Shown here in pieces: positions 9,525 to 17,164 of a DNA stretch of 19,988 bases. The stretch comes from DASTPP01 sp035762175 (GTDB lineage Bacteria; Myxococcota_A; Polyangia; Polyangiales; Polyangiaceae). The notes beneath the pieces were generated by a model that searched no databases, had not been told where the DNA came from, and was given only the letters and a program-made list of their open reading frames with translations. The stretch is taken from the NCBI GenBank assembly GCA_035762175.1, contig DASTPP010000096.1, positions 1 to 19,988 on the forward strand. The letters are read 5' to 3'. How positions within the stretch are numbered: the stretch's first letter is position 1; each line of letters starts with the position of its first letter. The position numbers were made by a program, and so were the translations under genes.

Positions 9525-12392
9525 TCACCGCGGCCGCTTGGCCTCTTGAAAGGTGACCTCGAGCTCGACCCTCTTGCCCTCGCGCACCACCGCGGCGGTG
9601 ACGGTCTCGCCGGGTTTGCTCGCGTTCAAGACGAACATCAAGTCTTCGACGCTGGCGATCTCGCTCTTTCCGAGGCGGACGAGCACGTCACCCTTCTTCA
9701 GGCCGCCCTTCTCGGCGGCGCTGCCCGGGCGCACGCCGGCGAGCAAGACGCCCTTCTTGCCCGCGCCGGGCCCGCCATAATCGGGGACGGTGCCGAGCGA
9801 GGCGTTGAAGCTGCGCATGTCGCCGCTCGGGCTCGGCGGCCCCGCGGCGCCCGCCTTGAAGGTGAGCGGGGCGTCGCGCGTGGCGACGGCGAGCGCGACG
9901 TTCGCGCAGACCTTGCCGGCCTGCGCGGCGCCGGCGGCGTTGATCTTGTCGGCGGTGTCGGAGGGCTTGTGGTAGTCGCCGTGGCTGCCGGTAAAGAAGT
10001 GCAGGACGGGCGCGCCGCCCGAGTAGAAGGGCGTCTGGTCGCTCGGGCCGTAGCCGTCGCCGCTCGGCGCGCACTCGACGCGGGCGGCGTCGCAGGCGGC
10101 CTGCACGAGGTCGCGCCACTCGGCGGCCGTCTCGGCGCCGAGCACCTGCAGGCGGTTGTCGCGCATGCGGCCGACCATGTCCATGTTGAGCATGGCGACG
10201 ACGTCGCCGAGCTTGCCCTTGGTCTTCTTCGTGCGCTCGTGCACGAAGTGCGACGAGCCGAGCACGCCGGCCTCTTCGCCCGAGAAGGCGACGAAGAGCA
10301 CGTCCCGGCGCAGCTCGGCCTTCTTCGCCGCGAGCTCGCGCGCCACCTCGAGCAGCACGGCGGTGCCCGAGCCGTTGTCGTCGGCCCCGCCGTGCGCCTC
10401 TTCGGACTGGGGCGCGAGCGAGCCCTTGCCGCCCCGGCCGAGGTGGTCGTAGTGCGCGCCGACGACGACGACGCCCGGCAGCTTCTTGCCGTCGGCCGGC
10501 TCGGCGGCGAGGCGCCCGGCGACGTTGAAGGCGCTGGTCGAGACGGGGCTCAGGCGCACCGCGATCTTGGCGCCCGCGCGCCCCTTCTTCGCGAGCTTCT
10601 CGACGAGCGGGCGCCCCGCCTCGCGCTTGACGACGACGACGGGCAGGCCGGCGTCCGAGTAGCCCTCGGGCGCGAGCGCGGGCAGGCGGGCCTCGTCGGG
10701 GGCCTTCCAGTCCGCGGGGGCGTTCTCGGGGGGCAGGGGGTCGTCGACGACCACGAGCGCCGCGGCGCCCTTCTCGCGCGCGACGAAGGCCTTCTGCCGG
10801 AGGTCGCCGTAGCGCCGCTGCGCCTCGGGGCTCGCGAACTTGCCGCCCTCGGGCACGAAGCGGCGCACGAGCACGATCTTGCGCCTGACGTCGAGCTTCG
10901 CGTAGTCGTCGACGCCGAGATCTTTGGCGACGACGCCGTAGCCGGCGAACACGAGGTCGCCGGCGACGTCGGCCTTCGCCGGCGAGTAGCCGAGCACGGC
11001 GTAGTCGCCCGCCGCGAGCGGCTTGCCGTCGAGCGAGACCTGCGTGCCCTCGTCGGCGCGCAAGCTCGTCACCACGGGGAACGATTGGCGGTACGAGCCC
11101 GCGTCGCCCGCCGGCGCGAGGCCCAGCGCCCGGAGGCGCGCCTCGACGTAGGCGCCCGCCTCGTCGAGCCCCTTCAGCCCGACGCCCCGCCCCTCGCGGG
11201 CCGGGTCGGCGAGCCAGGCGACGTCGGCCTTGACGCGGTCGGCGGGGCCCGGGGTGACCTTCGGCTCGCCCTCGACCCAGCGCGCGACGAAGACGTTGGT
11301 GTCGTGCTTGCCGGGGTCGGTCGCGCGGTTCGACGAGAAGGCGAGGTAGCGCCCGTCGGGCGAAAACATCGGGAAGCCGTCGAAGCCCGGCGCGTGGGTG
11401 ATGCGCTCGAGCCCCGTGCCGTCGGCGTTGACCGCCCAGATGTCGAACTCGCGCCCCTTCGGGTCGCCGACGTTGGTCGAGAAGAGAATGCGCCGCTGCG
11501 AGGGGTGCCAGAAGGGCGCGAAGGCGGCCGCCCCGAGGTAGGTGATCTGCTGCGCCTCGCTGCCGTCGGCGTTCGCCGCCCAGAGCTCGAGCTTGCTCGG
11601 GCGCACGAGCCCCTGCGCGAGCAGGCGCTTGAAGTCGTCGAGCTCTTTGCCGGGCCGCGGCCGCGAGGCGCGCCAGACGATCTTCGAGCAGTCGGCGTTG
11701 AAGAAGGCGCCGCCGTCGTAGCCCGGGCTGTTGGTCAGCCGCCGCACGTTCTTGCCGTCGGCGTCCATGCGGTAGAGCTCGATGTCGTGGTCGCGCGTCG
11801 AGGTGAAGACGATCGACCCGTCTTTCGCGCAGACCGTGCCCTCGGCGTCGTAGCCCGGCGTGTCGGTCAGGCGCACCGGGTTCTTGCCGTCGGCGTCGGC
11901 CTTGAAGATGTCGTAGCTGTCGTAGAGCGCCCAGACGTAGCCCTGGCTGGGGTCGGGCTTCGGCGGGCAGGCCGCGCCGCCGAGGTGCGTCGAGGCGTAG
12001 ATGACCTGCTTGTCGCCCGGCAGAAAGTACGAGCAGGTCGTCACGCCCTGGCCGCTCGAGACCGGCAGGGGCGGCGGCACGAGGTCGGCCCCCGGGCTCG
12101 AGAGCAGCGCGCCGAGCGGCTGGCGGTAGATGCGGTCGCAGTCGTTGTCGCCCGTGCGCGACTGCAAGATGAGCTCTTTGCCGTCGAACGACCAGTACGC
12201 CTCGGCGTTCTCGCCGCGGAGCGTGAGCCGCTTGAGGTCGGCGAGGTGCGTCTCTTCGGGCAGCGCCGCCGCCTGCGGCACGCGCACGCCGGCCGGGGGG
12301 GGCTTCGGCGCCGCGGGCCGCGGGGCGGGCTCGCTGCAGGCGGCGAGGGCGACGAGGGCGGCGAGCGGGTAAGCGAGCGGGGGGCGCTTCAT
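9525..12392 (-). CDS. Lipoprotein with TolB-like propeller, PA insert, M28 zinc peptidase and PDZ domains
   Basis: This 955-aa envelope protein has a signal peptide with lipobox LAAC (Cys19) and a Pro-rich linker (22-40). Residues 60-370 form a WD40-like/TolB-type beta-propeller with repeated ADADGK, RLTDTPGYD, DIELYRMDADGK and FSPDGRYLAFSS blades. Residues about 385-620 include a PA-like lid domain (GDLVFAGYG, KIVLVRRF, KGAAALVVVDD). The M28 catalytic domain (about 620-840) shows Zn ligands and catalytic residues His647 (GAHYDHLG), Asp671 (GADDNGSG), Glu706/Glu707 (FSGEEAGVLG), Asp738 (NMDMVGR) and His808 (DYHKPSD), so it should be an active aminopeptidase-type enzyme. A PDZ domain (about 875-948, GVRPGSAAEKGGLKKGDVL) ends the protein. 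The ATG at 12392 directly precedes the signal peptide. The peptidoglycan-binding gene lies 61 bp upstream on the same strand and may be cotranscribed. The natural peptide substrate is unknown. Confidence 0.95.
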   Translation of the reverse strand: MKRPPLAYPLAALVALAACSEPAPRPAAPKPPPAGVRVPQAAALPEETHLADLKRLTLRGENAEAYWSFDGKELILQSRTGDNDCDRIYRQPLGALLSSPGADLVPPPLPVSSGQGVTTCSYFLPGDKQVIYASTHLGGAACPPKPDPSQGYVWALYDSYDIFKADADGKNPVRLTDTPGYDAEGTVCAKDGSIVFTSTRDHDIELYRMDADGKNVRRLTNSPGYDGGAFFNADCSKIVWRASRPRPGKELDDFKRLLAQGLVRPSKLELWAANADGSEAQQITYLGAAAFAPFWHPSQRRILFSTNVGDPKGREFDIWAVNADGTGLERITHAPGFDGFPMFSPDGRYLAFSSNRATDPGKHDTNVFVARWVEGEPKVTPGPADRVKADVAWLADPAREGRGVGLKGLDEAGAYVEARLRALGLAPAGDAGSYRQSFPVVTSLRADEGTQVSLDGKPLAAGDYAVLGYSPAKADVAGDLVFAGYGVVAKDLGVDDYAKLDVRRKIVLVRRFVPEGGKFASPEAQRRYGDLRQKAFVAREKGAAALVVVDDPLPPENAPADWKAPDEARLPALAPEGYSDAGLPVVVVKREAGRPLVEKLAKKGRAGAKIAVRLSPVSTSAFNVAGRLAAEPADGKKLPGVVVVGAHYDHLGRGGKGSLAPQSEEAHGGADDNGSGTAVLLEVARELAAKKAELRRDVLFVAFSGEEAGVLGSSHFVHERTKKTKGKLGDVVAMLNMDMVGRMRDNRLQVLGAETAAEWRDLVQAACDAARVECAPSGDGYGPSDQTPFYSGGAPVLHFFTGSHGDYHKPSDTADKINAAGAAQAGKVCANVALAVATRDAPLTFKAGAAGPPSPSGDMRSFNASLGTVPDYGGPGAGKKGVLLAGVRPGSAAEKGGLKKGDVLVRLGKSEIASVEDLMFVLNASKPGETVTAAVVREGKRVELEVTFQEAKRPR

Positions 12393-12453
12393 CGCGCCCC
12401 TTATACAACGCCTTGCCCGGCGGGGTCAGGGCGTCGAAGGGCGCGCCGGCCCC

Positions 12454-12930
12454 CTACCCGCTCGCCTCGTCGTGCACCGGCTCGGTCGGCCCGAGCGTGA
12501 CGGCGACGAAGAGCGAGACGCCGGGGTGGTAGCCCCAGGGCCGCAGGGGGCCGCCGGGGGGGTGGTAGTGCTGCTCGATGCGCCCGACGTAGCGGCGCCC
12601 CCCGACCTCGAAGGGGTACTCGCTGCCATACGGCTCGTGCCAATGGTGTTTGAGAAGGCGCTTCGCCTGGTCGGTGAGCTCGGGCGTCACCTCCTCGTTG
12701 CGCACCCGCCGGTAGGTCTCGAGCCCGAGCGCCTGCGCGCATGCGAGCGTCTTCGCGCCCACGATGCCGTCGACCACGAGCCCTTCGCGCTGCTGAAACG
12801 CCCGGGACGCCGCGTCGGTCCGGTCGCCGAAGACGCCGTCGGCCCGGCCGTCCAGCAGGCCCTGCTCGATCAAGAAGCCCTGCCAACGCTCGACGTCGGG
12901 GCCGCGCAGGCCCTTTCTCATTGCTCGCAT
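12454..12930 (-). CDS. Peptidoglycan-binding-domain protein with His/aromatic-rich C-terminus
   Basis: This 158-aa protein starts with a PG_binding_1-type three-helix domain (4-66): GPDVERWQGFLIEQGLLDG, then DGVFGDRTDAASRAFQQREG and DGIVGAKTLA. The C-terminal half (about 85-158) is unusual: LLKHHWHEPYGSEYPF, RIEQHYHPPGG and PWGYHPGVSLFVAV hold seven histidines and many aromatics. I do not recognise this as a defined family. No signal peptide is visible, so export, if any, is non-classical. The ATG at 12930 is preferred because AAGGAGGG lies about 8 nt upstream. A second in-frame ATG at 12921 would remove three residues. The M28 lipoprotein gene follows 61 bp downstream on the same strand. A wall-associated role is suggested only by the N-terminal domain. 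Confidence 0.8.
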   Translation of the reverse strand: MRAMRKGLRGPDVERWQGFLIEQGLLDGRADGVFGDRTDAASRAFQQREGLVVDGIVGAKTLACAQALGLETYRRVRNEEVTPELTDQAKRLLKHHWHEPYGSEYPFEVGGRRYVGRIEQHYHPPGGPLRPWGYHPGVSLFVAVTLGPTEPVHDEASG

Positions 12931-13292
12931 GCTCGCTCCCTCCTTGCGCGCGTGGCACCCCCGCCGCGCGGGTACCAGTTTACACCCCGCGGGGCGGCCT
13001 TACGACCGGGGCCTCCGGCGGGCGGGCGCGTCGGGCGGCGTCGCGGGCTCGCTCCCCTGCCCGCGGCCCCCCGGCGGGAACGCCCCATGGGGCAGCTTTG
13101 ACGTCCCGGCCGCCCGGCGCCGGCCCCCGCCCCGGGGCCCTTCGGCGCGGGCCTTTTGCCCCCGGGCGCCTCGGTGCGGGCCCCGCGCGCCGCGCCCCCG
13201 CGGCCCCGCGCGCCTCGCCCGACGGCCGCCCGGGGGGGCCGGGCGCAGCGCCCCTTCGGCCCGGCACGCGGCTCGCTCCGTCCGAGCGGTCC
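12931..13292. other. 362-bp divergent intergenic region, very GC-rich
   Basis: This region separates the divergent starts of the peptidoglycan-binding gene (-) and the antiporter gene (+). It contains a clear AGGAGGG ribosome-binding site for the minus-strand gene at its left edge and a 12-bp perfect palindrome GCCCCATGGGGC at 13082-13093. A 7-bp stem (GCCGGGC at 13238-13244 with GCCCGGC at 13259-13265) lies just upstream of the antiporter start. No convincing -10/-35 boxes or further genes are seen. The frames that remain open through it are GC shadows. Confidence 0.55.
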
Positions 13293-14606
13293 ATGCTCTT
13301 CGCGACCTGGTGTTTGATTCTCGGCGCCCTGCTCGTCGTCATGGCGCTCACCGGCTCGTTCGTGAAGCGCCTGCCGCTCAGCACCTCGGTGCTCTACCTC
13401 GGCGTCGGCTTCGCGCTCGGGGCCCACGGCGCCGGGCTCTTCTCCTTCGACCCGCTGCGCGACGCGACGCTGCTCGAGCGGTTGTCGGAGGTGGCCGTGC
13501 TCATTTCGCTCTTCACGACCGGGCTCAAGCTGAGCCCCGCCTTCGACGACCGGAACTGGCACCTGCCCCTGCGCCTCGCCTTCGTGTCGATGACGCTGAC
13601 CGTCGCGCTCATCGCCGGCGCGGGCGTGCTGCTGCTCGGCCTGCCGCCCGGCGCGGCGATCGTGCTGGGGGCGGTGCTCGCGCCGACCGACCCCGTGCTC
13701 GCCTCCGACGTCCAGATCGCGCACCACGGCGATCGCGACCGCCTGCGCTTCGCGCTCACGGGCGAGGCCGGCCTGAACGACGGCACGGCCTTCCCGTTCG
13801 TGATGCTGGGCCTCGGGCTGCTCGGCCTGCACCCGCTCGGCCCCTTCGGCCTGCGCTGGCTCGCGCTCGACGTCGGGTGGGCCGTCGCCGGGGGCCTCGG
13901 CATCGGCTGGCTGCTCGGCACGGCCGTCGGGCGCGTCGTGCTCTATTTGCGATCGGTCCACAAAGAGGCGGTGGGGCTCGACGAGTTCCTGTCGCTCGGG
14001 CTCATCGGCCTCTCGTACGGGGCGGCGCTCTGGGCGCGCGCCTACGGCTTTCTCGCCGTCTTCGCGGCGGGCCTCGCGCTGCGTCGCCTGCAGCAGCGCA
14101 AGCCCTGCCCGCGCCCGCTGGAGGCGCCGGCGGTCGTCTTCAGCGCCGCGCACGAGCTCGCCACCGAGCCCGAGCAGGCGCCGACCTACATGGCCCAGGC
14201 GGTGCTGCACTTCAACGAGCAGCTCGAGCGCGTCGCCGAGGTCAGCCTCGTCTTGCTCGTCGCCGGCACGCTGACGCTCGCGTACGTGCCGCGCGAGGCG
14301 CTCTGGTTCTTGCCGCTGCTCTTTCTAGTCATTCGGCCCGCGGCCGTCGCGCTCGGCACCGGGGCCACCGGGGCCTCGCCCCTGCAGCGATCGATGATCG
14401 GCTGGTTCGGCATCCGCGGGGTGGGCTCGATCTATTACCTGACGTATGCCATCGGGCACGGGCTGCCGCCCGAGCACGCGCGCCTGATCACGGGCCTGGT
14501 GCTGACGGCGGTCGCGGCCTCGATCGTCGCGCACGGCGTCTCGGTCACGCCGCTGATGAACTACTACGCCGCGGTCTCCCGGCGGCGGCGGCGCAGCCTG
14601 GCTTAG
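13293..14606 (+). CDS. Na+/H+ (cation/proton) antiporter, CPA / NhaP-like
   Basis: This 437-aa polytopic inner-membrane protein of the Na_H_Exchanger superfamily exchanges Na+ (or K+) for H+. It has about 11-12 hydrophobic segments, starting at 1-21. The ion-site motifs are present: LAPTDPVLASD (129-139, Asp133) in the unwound helix, and GEAGLNDGTAFPF (157-169) with the Asn162-Asp163 pair expected of electroneutral CPA1/NhaP-type exchangers. The WFGIRGVGSIYYLTYA segment (371-386) contains the conserved Arg375. There is no long cytosolic C-terminal TrkA domain; the tail is only RRRRRSLA. The ATG at 13293 is chosen because the first membrane helix begins there. It lacks an obvious Shine-Dalgarno and a possible hairpin lies 28-55 nt upstream. 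The gene is probably monocistronic, with a hairpin 26 nt after its stop. Confidence 0.92.
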   Translation: MLFATWCLILGALLVVMALTGSFVKRLPLSTSVLYLGVGFALGAHGAGLFSFDPLRDATLLERLSEVAVLISLFTTGLKLSPAFDDRNWHLPLRLAFVSMTLTVALIAGAGVLLLGLPPGAAIVLGAVLAPTDPVLASDVQIAHHGDRDRLRFALTGEAGLNDGTAFPFVMLGLGLLGLHPLGPFGLRWLALDVGWAVAGGLGIGWLLGTAVGRVVLYLRSVHKEAVGLDEFLSLGLIGLSYGAALWARAYGFLAVFAAGLALRRLQQRKPCPRPLEAPAVVFSAAHELATEPEQAPTYMAQAVLHFNEQLERVAEVSLVLLVAGTLTLAYVPREALWFLPLLFLVIRPAAVALGTGATGASPLQRSMIGWFGIRGVGSIYYLTYAIGHGLPPEHARLITGLVLTAVAASIVAHGVSVTPLMNYYAAVSRRRRRSLA

Positions 14607-14632
14607 TGGCGGGGCCGCGCCGGGCCCCTTTC

Positions 14633-14655
14633 CGGGCGCCCGGGGCGGGCGCCCG
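14633..14655 (+). terminator. GC hairpin after the antiporter gene
   Basis: CGGGCGCCC at 14633-14641 pairs perfectly with GGGCGCCCG at 14647-14655 around a 5-nt loop, starting 26 nt after the antiporter stop codon. There is no T-tract, so it is only a candidate terminator or 3'-end stabiliser. Confidence 0.4.
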
Positions 14656-14709
14656 CGGGCGTCGGAACGTTCGGGGCGGCGAGGGCGGCGGGGTGGGCCA
14701 AGGTTCCGG

Positions 14710-14737
14710 TTCAAGCCGGCCGTGGACGCTGTTACAT
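14710..14737 (+). promoter_or_regulatory. Weak sigma70-like promoter candidate before the 750-aa lipoprotein gene
   Basis: TTCAAG (14710-14715) and TTACAT (14732-14737) are 16 bp apart in the least GC-rich stretch of this gap. The ATG at 14748 would lie only a few bases past a predicted start site, and no Shine-Dalgarno is present, so the transcript could be nearly leaderless. This is a pattern match only. Confidence 0.2.
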
Positions 14738-14747
14738 GAAATGACCC

Positions 14748-17000
14748 ATGCCATCGTTTCGACGTATGACGTTCGGCGCTCGGCGCGGCGGCGCCCTCGG
14801 GGCGCTCGTCCGGCGCGCCCTCTTGCTCTCGGCCGCGGCCTGCGCGCTCGCCGGTTGCGGCGACGACGACGACGGGCGGCCCGTGCCGCTGGTCCCCGGG
14901 CCGCCGCCCGCGCCGCCGCCCGGGCCGCCCGTCTCGCGCGACGGCTTCGTGCTGCCCGCGGTGGCCGAGCGGCAGCGGCTCGGGTACCTCGCGTTCGCGA
15001 CCACGACGGGCGACTCGACCGACCCCGTCGACACGCTGGCCCGCCTCGAGCGGGCGCGGCGCGAGCCCTCGTACGCGGCGCCCCGGCTCGGGCCCGAGGC
15101 CTGGGACAAGCACTTCGCGCGCCTCGACGACCTCGAAGACGGCCGCGACTTCACCGCGCTCTACCTCTTGCACGTGCTCTTCGGCGACGCCGACGCGCCC
15201 TCGCTCGACCCGGCGCTCGTCGCCAAGATCGAGGCGTCGCTCTTGAACTTCAAGTTTTGGTACACCGAGCCGACGGCGCCCGGCAAGGTCGACGGCTCGT
15301 TCTACTGGTCGGAGAACCACGAGGTCATTTACGAGGCGCTCGAGTACCTGATGGGCCAGCGCTACCCCGACCGGGCCTTCGGCAACGACGGGCGCACGGG
15401 CGCCGAGCACCGCGACGGGGCGCGCGAGCGGCTCTCGCGCTGGTTCGACCTCCGGGCGCGCTTCGGGTTCTCCGAGTGGCACTCGAACGTTTACTATCAG
15501 AAGAACGCGACGGCCCTGCTCACGCTCGCCGAGTACGCCGACGAGCCCGCGGTGCGCGACCGGGCGGCGGGCCTGCTCGACGTGCTCTTGCTCGACGTCG
15601 GCACGCACTCGCAGCGCGGCGCCTTCGGCGCGACGCGCGGCCGCTCGTACAAGAAGGACAAGAACTCGTCGCTCGACGAAGACACGTTCGCGCTCGCGAA
15701 GCTGGTCTTCGACGCGGCCGACTACCCCTACCAGCTGAACGACGCGGGCGCGGCCCTCTTCGCCCGCGCCCGCCGCTACCGGGTGCCCGAGGCGGTCTAC
15801 CGCGCCGGGCGCGACCCCGCGCCCGCGGTCGTGCGCGAGCGCCACGGCGCGCCCCTCGACGAGGCCGCGCCCCCGTCGGACAACCCGCCCGCGCCCGAGG
15901 GGCTCTCGTTCGGCGACCCGCGCGACGTCACCTTCTGGTGGTCGATGGGCGCGAACCTGAACTGGCAGGTCTTGCCCCTGACCTTCGCCACCATGAACCA
16001 GTACGACCTGTGGCAGAACCCGTCGTTCGCGCCCTACGCGGCCCTCAAAGACTTCGAGAACAGCGTGCCGGTCGCGCAGGCGATCGTGCACGGCGTGTCG
16101 ACCTTCTTGGCGCTCGGCTTGCTCTCCGAGGTCAACACGTACGCGTACCGCGGCGGCGGCGACTACCTGCTCTCGAGCGCGCAAGACTGGCGCAAGGGCC
16201 GCCGCTCGAACCAGGCCCACGCCTGGCAGGCCACGCTCGACGCGCGGGCGCTCGTCTTCACGACCCACCCGGCCACGCCCCCGGTGGCCTCGACCGACTG
16301 GCGCGACGACGAGCAAGACTTCACCGGCTACTGGACGGGCGAGGCCTCGATGCCGCGCTCGGGGCAGTTCGAGAACGTGGCGGTGCACATCTACTCGCCG
16401 GCCTACCCCCCCGAGAATGGGGCGCTCTTCGAAGACTTCAAGACCGAGACGTACACGCACGCGTACTTCCCGCAAGATTACTTCGACGAGGTCGTGCAAG
16501 CCGCGGGCTGGACGTTCGGGCGCCTCGGCGGCGGCTACGTCGCGCTCTACTCGCACCGGCCCGCCGAGTGGCTGACGTACGACCCCGCGGTCTACGCGAC
16601 GCGCGGCATGGCGCGGCCCTTCGACCTGCGCGCGCCCGGCGGCGCCGACAACCTCTGGCTCGTCGAGTGCGGGCGCGAGGCCGACTACGGCTCGTTCGAG
16701 GCCTTCGTCGCGGCGGTGTCGGCCGCGCGCGTCGACGTCACCGTCGAGCCGGCCGACCCCTGGCCGAGGCGCTCGGTGCGCTACGAGTCGCCGAGCAAGG
16801 GCCTCGTCGAGTTCGGCTGGGAGGGCCCGCTGCGCGTCGCCGGCGCCGAGGTGCCCCTCGCGGGCTACCCGCGCGCCGAGAGCCCCTGGGCCGGCGCCGC
16901 GGCGGGCTCGCGCCGCTTCGACATCAAGCACGGCGGCTACGGCGTGCGGGTCGACTTCGCCGCCGGCACCCGCGAGGTGTACGCGCCGCCCTCGCCCTGA
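14748..17000 (+). CDS. Large lipoprotein, possible (alpha/alpha)-toroid polysaccharide lyase-like protein
   Basis: This 750-aa protein has a signal peptide with the canonical lipobox LAGC (Cys37), then an Asp-rich and Pro-rich linker (39-62). The body begins with helical segments. Motifs likely to line a catalytic cleft are YWSENHEVIYEALEYLMG (186-203), FSEWHSNVYYQKN (241-253), ATRGRSYKKDKNSS (295-308) and QAHAWQATL (489-497). The C-terminal part (about 520-740) is beta-rich (YWTGEASMPRSGQFENVAVH). The ENH and SEWHSN signatures in an alpha-helical toroid followed by a beta-sandwich recall heparinase/alginate-lyase-type enzymes (Asn-His-Tyr chemistry). This is a fold-level impression, not a family assignment, and a function is not established. 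The ATG at 14748 and a second in-frame ATG at 14766 both precede the signal peptide. No Shine-Dalgarno is clear. The gene stands alone and converges with the next gene. Confidence 0.88.
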   Translation: MPSFRRMTFGARRGGALGALVRRALLLSAAACALAGCGDDDDGRPVPLVPGPPPAPPPGPPVSRDGFVLPAVAERQRLGYLAFATTTGDSTDPVDTLARLERARREPSYAAPRLGPEAWDKHFARLDDLEDGRDFTALYLLHVLFGDADAPSLDPALVAKIEASLLNFKFWYTEPTAPGKVDGSFYWSENHEVIYEALEYLMGQRYPDRAFGNDGRTGAEHRDGARERLSRWFDLRARFGFSEWHSNVYYQKNATALLTLAEYADEPAVRDRAAGLLDVLLLDVGTHSQRGAFGATRGRSYKKDKNSSLDEDTFALAKLVFDAADYPYQLNDAGAALFARARRYRVPEAVYRAGRDPAPAVVRERHGAPLDEAAPPSDNPPAPEGLSFGDPRDVTFWWSMGANLNWQVLPLTFATMNQYDLWQNPSFAPYAALKDFENSVPVAQAIVHGVSTFLALGLLSEVNTYAYRGGGDYLLSSAQDWRKGRRSNQAHAWQATLDARALVFTTHPATPPVASTDWRDDEQDFTGYWTGEASMPRSGQFENVAVHIYSPAYPPENGALFEDFKTETYTHAYFPQDYFDEVVQAAGWTFGRLGGGYVALYSHRPAEWLTYDPAVYATRGMARPFDLRAPGGADNLWLVECGREADYGSFEAFVAAVSAARVDVTVEPADPWPRRSVRYESPSKGLVEFGWEGPLRVAGAEVPLAGYPRAESPWAGAAAGSRRFDIKHGGYGVRVDFAAGTREVYAPPSP

Positions 17001-17078
17001 ATCCCCGCCGGCCTCGCGCGCTCGCGCTCGGGCCCGCCGTGCGCCCCCGCCCCGGGCCCGGGCGCGCGCCGGACGCTC

Positions 17079-17164
17079 CGGGCGGGCCGGCGCCCTCGCC
17101 GCGGCTCTGCTGCTGGATCTCAGGGTGGGCCGGCGCCTTTACTGCGGCTCTGCTGTTGGATCTC
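17079..17164 (-). repeat. 43-bp tandem duplication at the 3' end of the double-NTF2 gene
   Basis: Two adjacent 43-bp units (minus strand 17164-17122 and 17121-17079) match at 36 of 43 positions. Both start GAGATCCA and run through CAGCAGAGCCGC to GGCGCCGGCCC. The upstream unit encodes the protein end EIQQQSRSKGAGPP. The next would encode EIQQQSRGEGAGPPG in the same register, but 43 is not a multiple of three and the TGA (17122-17120) spans the junction. Six of the seven differences are transitions. Confidence 0.95.
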
